Below are positions 56,703 to 64,000 of a stretch of 64,000 nt of DNA, in pieces. The DNA is from Rhynchonema sp. JSB1_4. Its lineage: Eukaryota; Nematoda; Chromadorea; Monhysterida; Xyalidae. Each line of letters opens with the position of its first letter. Within the stretch, counting starts at the first letter, position 1. Both the position numbers and the translations under genes were made by a program. A model generated the notes under the pieces. The model was not told the DNA's origin. It did not search any database and worked only from the letters and a program-made list of their open reading frames with translations. Location: the NCBI GenBank assembly GCA_030248065.1, contig JASAMV010003622.1:1-64000 (forward strand). Reading direction: 5' to 3'.

Positions 56703-57960
56703 TTCAATCCTCCTCCAGCTCACTTGTCAACAACTGGTCCGGTAATTGTCTATCCAATCGGACCGTGCTGTTCAACGTCACATCCGATCCGCTTGGAGCG
56801 ACAGGCAACATTTCAGCCAGAATCTCCAACGCCTGCAGCACACCGTCGACAGTGATCTCGCTCGCGTGACGTGTGTACAGCTGAAATATTACACTCAATA
56901 TTATTGTTGCTTTCAAGTAAAAAAATTGCAAAAATATAAAAAACCAACATCAATCAATTCTTCCGCGCTAAGAGCCGGCATTTCGGATAGGTTCGAGTAA
57001 CCGGCTGCCTGAAAGATGAGCAATTTCAAATAAATTGACAATGTTTATTTTTCGCGGGCCCAACATCACCATTAAAATTGCTGTCTTATGACAGACATCG
57101 GTGGCCGTGTGCGTGTAGTAAAAACTGTTGTCTCTCCATGTCACTCTTGACTAGGTTCGGTTCTTTCGATGGGAATCACCAAGATGTGACATGACGAACC
57201 AATTCTACATTATGATACACCAAATCTGTGAAACATTTGTTGTCTCAGCCCAACCTGCACAAGCGCGTCCGGCAACTGTTGTTGTTTGTCCAACAGAAGC
57301 AACTGAACGTCGATCTTCGACAGGTTCGTGCGTGTGCTCTCACTCATTTCATCATCGGATGCACACAACGCTGCCAGTTTCGATAGACTCAACAGGTCCT
57401 GCAAGCAATTTCGTTCCGAATTTTATGAAGGATCGGCCGATGTTTCACAAAATCAGAGCATCCTTGTACCATTGGTACTGATACTCTGCCAAAAGATAAA
57501 TGACCACTACGACTGACCGTAATTGTCCCACTTGGTCTTGTAACTGCGATTCTATCACTAAATTTCTGCATGGTTTTATGCGACATTGAGAGCAACAAAA
57601 CAAACAAACCACTATGATTGACTGAAAGCAAACATTTGAAACCACACAGACTGCGAGGTAACCTTTTTCCTCGATGCCAATGCTGTCTGATCCAGTCCCA
57701 CTTTTGCCACGGTTTCGCTGGCCTGAAATTTGAATACAACTTTCTGTCCGCTTTAGAAAGTAAACGAACACAACGGAAGACCGATGCCTCTGAAGCGTGT
57801 AATCTTTCATAACACAATAAATCGGTTGATCTCAATCTGAAAGCATGGTTTTCCCGCTTTCCGATGTCTCACGTGCAAGTGCGTGTGTCACCTTTATCAC
57901 GTAATGCCGGATAAACTTCACAATAATATTGGTCACGAAGCTCACATAGAGGCTCTCTAT
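56703..57960 (-). CDS. Unidentified helical multi-exon protein
   Basis: Minus-strand exon candidates: about 57950-57892 (LYSIESLYVSFVTNIIVKF), 57722-57664 (ASETVAKVGLDQTALASRKK), 57570-57525 (NLVIESQLQDQVGQL), 57405-57258 (DLLSLSKLAALCASDDEMSE...LLLLDKQQQLPDALVQ), about 57003-56950 (AGYSNLSEMPALSAEELID), and 56880-56703 (LYTRHASEITVDGVLQALEI, LAEMLPVAPSGSD...SELEED-stop). All are amphipathic-helical with an acidic end. The family is not recognised. The 5' end is not defined and not every phase was reconciled, so treat it as a probable gene with approximate borders. Confidence 0.45.
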
Positions 57961-59371
57961 GCTATACAGTTTGATAACGTGCATAAAAACAAAAACAAAA
58001 ACAGGTCATTAGCAGCGTTGGTGTTTCAGTTTACAAGCCTGTGACTAATTACTTAGGTATTCAAAGAAGAATAGTATCAGAAACTGCCAAAATCAGGCTG
58101 CATGATACGTGCCGTGCCGTCTGTCGTTGTGTCATGACATGACTCATAAGAATCACGAAGGTTGTTGCTCACACGATGTCACATGGGGCATCGAGTCATC
58201 GAACTTTTAAAAAAACCTTGTCGTCAGTGAGGCATACTGTACATACGTATTGCAGGTATTGCGACTTCAAATCACGAGTTTAACAACAGAGTATTTGCGG
58301 AGTTTGCACATCAGCACCTCGCAACTTCGGAACCCCTTTCTTTCCATTACGATTTCTGGCAGCTAAAAACGCTGTCGAAACGTACAGCACCCAACCGTCA
58401 CTTAATACCTTGGTACTTCTATGATGGTCGTGTAAGACAATGTCAAAAGAAACGAAAAGTTGTGCGGGTGACTTGACGTCAAGGCAGTGTAAAAAAAGAT
58501 AGCTCCTGTTGCTTGATATGTTGGGATAATTGGGCGAGCAAAAAAGGCGCTGCTGAGTGTGTGACTTCGTCGCTTTTTGAGGTATCGTCCCCCTTATTGA
58601 CAACGTCGCACTTTTTGTCATGGTTGCGCGCGTTATATCGATATCGTCGCGCGTGGCCGGCATGTGCTATCTTCGGTGGGCATGTATTAGCCTACTGTAC
58701 CTATACATTGTACGATACAATATAACACAAGGCAGACGCACACTGCCTACTTGGCTAAAGGCGTTTTGATGGCATCATTGGTACCTACATATACATACAT
58801 ATATGCATAAGTATTGATATACCTACATCTTCTGCTGCCAACTGAGCTGATGCAAAATGTTTGCTTTCCAAAGTCTTCCGCTGGATGTTGACAGTGCACA
58901 TTATATGTGTTACGCGCGACGTTGTCCATTTATGCGCGACCGAGTCTCAAGGAACGACGTTACACACATACACGCGACGATTTCACAAACTGCGACGAAG
59001 TCGCCGGATTGCTCCACTGACTCACTCCCCTGGTCAGAATTTGCGAGGAAATGAGGCGGAATGCTTTACATGACCTCCCTTCATTAGTGGGCCGTAACAC
59101 TGAGCCTGTGTGGCAGTAGCACAATAAAAAAAAGCTACCATATAACCGTGAATGGACATTATTGCTGCTCGGACAGGCCAGTACAATTGCTGAGCGCAAG
59201 GTGCGTCGTCTCGAAATTTAAGAATAGCTCCAGAAAACACAACGAAAGCAAAGTTGCTTGACTTGGTCATGACGAACATCGCACTCTCACTGCTGTGTCA
59301 CAAGCATCACACTCAGCTAATCACAAAAAAGCTTACACATTTCCTGAAAAACTGATTTCACCAAATCAGCA
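57961..59371. other. Intergenic, no gene supported
   Basis: A 127-residue minus-strand open frame at 58280-58663 has no family resemblance or codon pattern that convinces me. Nothing else was seen. Confidence 0.4.
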
Positions 59372-59932
59372 ATGCTCAAATGCGCAATATCGCTTGCGCT
59401 CGTGTGCGCCATCTGGTATCCACAGATCTGTGACGCTAAAATCGTCTGTCGCTGGCATCATTGGAAATTCAAACCAACGTAAGTGATCAATATGTTACGA
59501 TGACGGTTGGCGTCCAAACTTGATGATCAGTTCGGATTCGCCTTGGTTGCAGACCGATATCTGTACTACGGAGGATGTACACTGCAACCACGACTTTTAA
59601 GTTCTTTCAGATGTTACGAACAGCGAGCCTCGCGGGTCAGACAAGGTGCCGACAGGAAGAACTCCACAACATCCGATCTCAGAAAGATTTTCGTGACAAC
59701 TTCGTGGCCGGGATCACCATCGAAAGCCAGCAAGACGCGAATCCAAAAGCAGAAGCGAAGAGTTGTCGATTCCAGAACAACGACAACAGTAAAACCAGTC
59801 CTGACCACAACAATCGTCAAAAGAGTCCCACATCAAGACAAGGAGCTTCGGTTCCGAGACTGTTGGTTTTCGGCCGCCCAATGCATCATGATATCACAGT
59901 TGACACACGACAGTGTGATTGTGCGTTCTTAA
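59372..59932 (+). CDS. Secreted cysteine-motif peptide precursor, copy A
   Basis: Two exons, 59372-59478 and 59611-59932, are joined in phase (AC | A TGT) by a GTAAGT...TTCTTTCAG intron. It starts MLKCAISLALVCAIWYPQIC, a signal peptide. Right after it comes CRWHHWKFKPTC (C-x10-C with W-K in the middle), then a Ser/Thr/Lys-rich linker with dibasic sites (KQKRR, IVKR), then FRDCWFSAAQC (C-x6-C) and a 16-residue tail. The layout resembles a neuropeptide precursor: C-x6-C with an aromatic-F-S/N-P/A core is like allatostatin C, and C-x10-C with central WK is like somatostatin. The motifs are short and identity is unproven; a secreted effector is the alternative. The stop codon TAA is part of the TTAA target of the following palindrome. 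Confidence 0.68.
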
Positions 59933-61588
59933 AGGGCTCGGGACATAACCGAAGGAAGGGTAGCAGGACATATTGTTACATACCGTTGGAAAGCATTCCG
60001 ACAGCCTACGTCACGCACAAATTTTAAGCTCCTTGGAGACTCGCTATCTCTTGGTAGAGGGACTTTTCGTTCCAGAAAAAACTGAATTTTTGCCCAAATT
60101 GGAACGACCGGTGCAGAAACCCCAAACGAGTTGAAGGTCAACTCACACGTGGATAGGATTACAACAGCTTCGGAATAACTTACCATCACAACTTCAGTCG
60201 CTCAAACTATTGCTTCACACGGTGAGGGTGCGAAACGCTCCGAAAATCGGCCTTATTTTTCGATAACACAAGTTTGTCCCTAAATTTTGAGATCACGCTT
60301 AGCGCTGTGGAAATAAGAATGCAATGGGAAAATAGAGCATCGTCGAAAGTACCAGAAAATAAGGTTTTTAAATTTTTTAACTCATGGCTAGCTCCGTGAC
60401 AGGCCTAAAAATCCATTAAATTGCCGCTAAATTAGGTGCTTACATTCATCGCCAGAATTTTGACACACAAAGGCCACAGATTGTATCGGATTCGAAGCAA
60501 AAAATTGAGAGAAACGTCTGGCTTAACAACCTATCACGGTCCGAAGACCTCAAGGTCTACAAATCTCTCGGGGCAGCCATACTAACCTGAATATGATATT
60601 CAGCTATAAATGCTTACTGTTAACAGCTATTGTAAATGTGACAGCACCATACAATGTGTCCCGGGAGTAGCTTTCGAACGATATATAACAAGCCCCAATA
60701 AATTCTTACGCTTAAGGGTAGAGGCTAAAAAATTGCTTTTTTGACGATTCTGGAATGAACCGTCACGTTACCGTGTGCGATTTCGGAATTTTGACCGTTT
60801 CTTGTCCATAGTAAGAGATAGTATGTGCATGTTATATATCGTTCGATAGCTACTTTAAAGCTACATCGGCTGGTGCTATCAAATGTGCAATAGTCGTTAA
60901 CAGTAACGAATTATAGCCAAATATCTTATTCAGGTTGGCATGGCTGCAGCAGCCGCTCCGTGGAGTTTGAAGTTTTGAAACTCGTCTAGATTGTTGGACT
61001 GTGCGTTTATTTGACTTTCTCGTTTCCAATGCAATGCAATACGTGGCTTATTTACATCTCATTTCCGTCAATGAATGCAACTATGTAATTTAGGGGCAAT
61101 TTTTAGGTCTTTTTCGGCCTGTCACGCCGCTATCTAAGTGTTTCCAAATTTAAAAACCTTATTTTCTGGTACTTTGGGAAACGCTCTATTTTTCTATTGC
61201 ACTTTCATTTCTGCAGTACAAAGCGCGGCCTCAAAATTTAGAGACAAACTTGTGTTTTCGAAAAATGTGGCCGATTTTTGGAGCATTTCGCACCCTCACC
61301 GAGTGAAGCAATGCTTTCAGCGACTGAAGTTCTCATGATAAGTTATCCAGAAGCTGTTGTAATCCTATCCACGTGTTACTTGACTTTCAACTCATTTGGG
61401 GTTTCTGCACCAGTCGTTTCAAGTTGTGAAAAAATCTACTTTTTTCTGGAACGAAAAGTCGCTCTACCAAGAGATAGCGAATCTCTAAGGAGCTTAACAT
61501 TTGTGCGTGATATATGCTGTCACAGAGCTTTCCAACGATGTATAACACTGCGCTCTGCTGCCCTTCCTTCGGTTGTGTCCCGAGCCCT
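59933..61588. mobile_element. 1.66-kb TTAA-flanked palindrome inserted at a stop codon
   Basis: TTAA at 59929-59932 and 61589-61592 bound AGGGCTCGGGACA... and its inverted complement. The arms (about 59933-60690 and 60826-61588) are diverged inverted copies, with an ~135-bp centre. Sequence right of the element (GCCCCTCGTCTCTGTGTACAG) resumes the similarity to the 3' flank of copy B of the peptide gene, which shows the insertion post-dates the duplication. No transposase is present. Confidence 0.85.
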
Positions 61589-61592
61589 TTAA

Positions 61593-62583
61593 GCTGCGAA
61601 TCACCAAACTATTGTTATTCAAGGCCATAGGGTATGCCCCTCGTCTCTGTGTACAGAACAAAATGACATTACTGTGTAAGTGGCAAGCAAAAAAGCACTT
61701 TTCAGTGTCAGTTGTGATTCTCATGTGAACAGCTTTCAATGGTCAATCACTGATTGTTTTGATGGGCACGCTTCTCGCCACTTTTGTGATTGTGAACCGT
61801 GAAATTGTTGTTAACCCTCAGCTAATGTTCTGACTGTATTGTATATAGCTCCGAACCTATCGCATAAAGCGTTTGCTTGATAAATGTTTGAACTGCATTC
61901 GGTACTAATGTAGAAGTAGCCAAGATGTGTCATTCATCGCAGTCTTCGGCGTATGAGAAGCAAAGATGCGACCAGACCTCTGGTCCAATGAGGACAAAAT
62001 ATCATCTTGATCTCTTGCTTTGATCTCCCCCCTAGATTTGGGTTGCGGAATTTATTTGAAAATGGGGTCTTGGGTGTAATCTAGGTTCGAAACACGGATT
62101 TGACTCAAGTTTGGCACAGATATATAAAGAATCTCGGGTGGTTTTTTTGGAAAAGGGAGATTTTCAGCCCACTAAAGAATAAGAATGGAATTTCGTCCTG
62201 CTTCTGGCCCAGGTCCGGAGGCGAGTATGACGTGTGGCGAGTATCATCAAGTCAATCACCCTGAATAAACAGCAATTAAAGTGGACGTCCTGACGTCATG
62301 GCAGTGTCGTCCGTCAATTAGTCGACCGTAAAATTGAGCGCAAATTGGACTATCATGATAAAACGGCCAAGGCCATTACTGATGCTTGGATTACTAAGCA
62401 CAAATGCTAAGTACATGACGCACCGTCACTGATTTAGCTCTAAAATATCCATAAAACAAAGGTTGGTAGCCGACTCAGTTTTCTTAGCAACGCACTCAAC
62501 TCGATATCCTGATCTTTGTCAAAAATATATAATATAATATGCAATATAATACGCAAATATATAAATAACCAAACAATCTAATA
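61593..62583. other. 3' flank of peptide gene A and intergenic DNA
   Basis: The first ~100 bp are similar to the sequence following the stop of copy B (63332-63410). The remainder shows nothing recognisable. Confidence 0.5.
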
Positions 62584-63331
62584 ATGTTCAAATGCGCAGT
62601 ATTGCTTGCGTTTGCGTGCGCCATCTTGTATCCGAAGATCTGCCCCGCAAAAATCGTCTGTCTCTGGCGAAATTGGAAACGCAAGCCAACGTGAGTTTCC
62701 ACCATCTGAGAACACGAGCAGTATCAATCATATTTGGCGACCGGGTCACATTATTTTTTTTACTATTTTTGCTTTTGGGACACTTCGAGATTACTGGTGT
62801 CATCAGGGTAGCAGTTGTTCTCATACATCTGGCTGAGCAACAGCCTTTATCGCGTCTAGCTTGTGTAGTGTCACATCAGCAAATCTCAAAATACTGTACC
62901 TATACAACACAAGGTCACGTGACCCGATCCGATCCGATCACCAGGTTTACCGGGATCCATATCATTTCATCCTGGCATATGAACAGAAACATTCAAAAAT
63001 TTTCAGATGCTACGAACAACTGGCCTCGCAAGTCCGACAAGATCCGAAACTGGCTGACAAAACACTCTCCAAGACATTCGCTCTTAGAAAGATTCTCGTG
63101 ACGACAACGGAGCCTGGGTCGCCATCAAAAACCAGCAACACACGAATCCAGAAGTCGAAGAAACATGTGGAGCCCACAGCAACAACAGTCAAACCAATCC
63201 TGACCACAACAATGGTCAAAAGAGACACAAATAAAAGAGAGGAGCTTCAGTTCCGAGACTGTTGGTTTTCGCCGGCTCATTGCCTCATGATATCACAATT
63301 GACACACGACAGTGTGATAGTGCGTTCTTGA
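62584..63331 (+). CDS. Secreted cysteine-motif peptide precursor, copy B
   Basis: Two exons, 62584-62690 and 63007-63331, have the same phase and border as copy A. Signal peptide MFKCAVLLAFACAILYPKIC, then CLWRNWKRKPTC (same 12-residue spacing and central WK as copy A), then a linker LVTTTEPGSPSKTSNTRIQK with dibasic VKR and NKR, then FRDCWFSPAHC and LMISQLTHDSVIVRS-stop. The two cysteine motifs and the C-terminal tail are the best-conserved parts between copies, while the linker varies, as expected of a processed peptide precursor. Its intron is 316 bp against 132 bp in copy A. Function unproven. Confidence 0.68.
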
Positions 63332-64000
63332 GTTGAACACCTATGGTTGTTGTCCTATAGCCATAAGGCGTGCCCCTCGTCTCCATATAAAAAACAAAAT
63401 GATACGTACACCTATGTACATGGATTAGCATACCCAAGCACATCTGCGAAGATTCGAACACAAGAGCGTCTGCACCAGGTCTGAGTCATAAAATAGTGGC
63501 TGGTTTAAAATTATATGGTTCTTACGCCAGGTGGAACGCTTTCAATTACTCAGTACCTGCTGACTATTTCAATAAACATGTTTCTTTTAGCCATATTTGC
63601 GACCCAGGTATATATTGTACATGTGCGAGTGAGATCTGCTGTCATGTTCAACGAATGTTGTAGTGATGAACGGCGATATAGATAATAGTGCTTCAACAAA
63701 TCTGATTGCAGACCTGACAATAAATGTTGCTTGTAATTGCGATTGGCAATGACTTTCGTTGTGGGACCTCTGTGTGAATGAAACAAAACAGCAAGATATT
63801 TCCACCGACCGCTTCATGCTACAGGCTAACCGAAAAAGAAGAGAAACAGTTTCGTGGGCTTCGTGATTGTACGGAAATTTTCGGAAAAATTTCCAAATTT
63901 TTCACAAAAAACAAGGAAAATCGCGAGGTCAGTTTCTCAAATCGTGTAAAAACTCCATTTTTTATGTTTTGTGTCGACTTGCCCAGCATGTCTTTTCCTC
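63332..64000. other. Intergenic, no gene seen
   Basis: The first ~80 bp are the 3' flank shared with copy A. Beyond that no coding signal or repeat was recognised. The last ~150 bp are AT-rich. Confidence 0.4.

Noticed and set aside
42093..57447. Reading the TGAAACAT word as the nematode piRNA (Ruby) promoter motif
   Set aside because: The core differs by one base, occurs on both strands inside conserved coding exons, and I see no consistent downstream start dinucleotide; kept only as a hypothesis.
58280..58663. A 127-codon minus-strand frame
   Set aside because: No domain, no signal peptide, no splice context or conserved copy; indistinguishable from chance.
59929..61592. Matching 86- and 104-codon frames on opposite strands
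   Set aside because: Mirror arms of the 1.66-kb palindrome; diverged without preservation typical of coding sequence that I can judge.
1..64000. CRISPR arrays, operons or prokaryotic mobile elements
   Set aside because: The window is eukaryotic with spliced genes; the tandem repeats seen lack repeat-spacer structure.

Overview
This is a repeat-rich window of an animal nuclear genome. The evidence is short GT-AG introns and animal gene families: an OGG1-type DNA glycosylase, PSTK, Ly6/three-finger proteins, a trypsin-like protease, ankyrin proteins and divergent ionotropic-glutamate-receptor-like proteins. Numerous non-autonomous DNA transposons also fit. An invertebrate is most likely, but I cannot fix the phylum from sequence alone.

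Layout. Positions 1-14024 hold no convincing gene. They are an array of one long repeat, written here as modules A-B-C (about 2.5 kb per unit), present in both orientations. The array forms a giant imperfect palindrome (arms about 2491-5090 and 8289-10843) and is peppered with hAT-type MITEs that have 8-bp target duplications. At 14087-14591 lies the stump of a Gal3ST-like sulfotransferase on the minus strand. A foldback (14899-15540) and a ~155-bp satellite (15796-17470) follow. From 20.05 to 27.9 kb there are two tandem iGluR-like genes; the first is swollen by nested insertions. From 28.3 to 32.1 kb lies a trypsin-like protease (minus) with an extra decayed 3' end. From 32.9 to 35.7 kb are Ly6-type genes (minus). 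From 36.9 to 41.0 kb are two tandem ankyrin genes with the same exon pattern (minus).

From 43.6 to 47.3 kb are two well-supported housekeeping genes, both minus: OGG1 (seven exons reconstructed with consistent phases) and PSTK (selenocysteine pathway). From 48.1 to 58 kb are three less certain minus-strand multi-exon genes (an F-box/LRR-like gene and two helical proteins), with a hAT transposon and its own nested elements between the last two. From 59.4 to 63.3 kb is a duplicated pair of small secreted-peptide precursors. One copy carries a 1.66-kb palindromic TTAA element inserted exactly at its stop codon.

The strongest unexplained signals are three. First, the word TGAAACAT (often TGAAACATC) is greatly over-represented, with about 24 copies between 42.0 and 57.5 kb on both strands, in exons and introns alike. 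Second, the peptide pair carries two cysteine-bounded motifs reminiscent of the somatostatin/allatostatin-C family. Third, large palindromes are unusually dense. All exon models were made by eye from reading frame, splice consensus and family resemblance; nothing was searched against a database.
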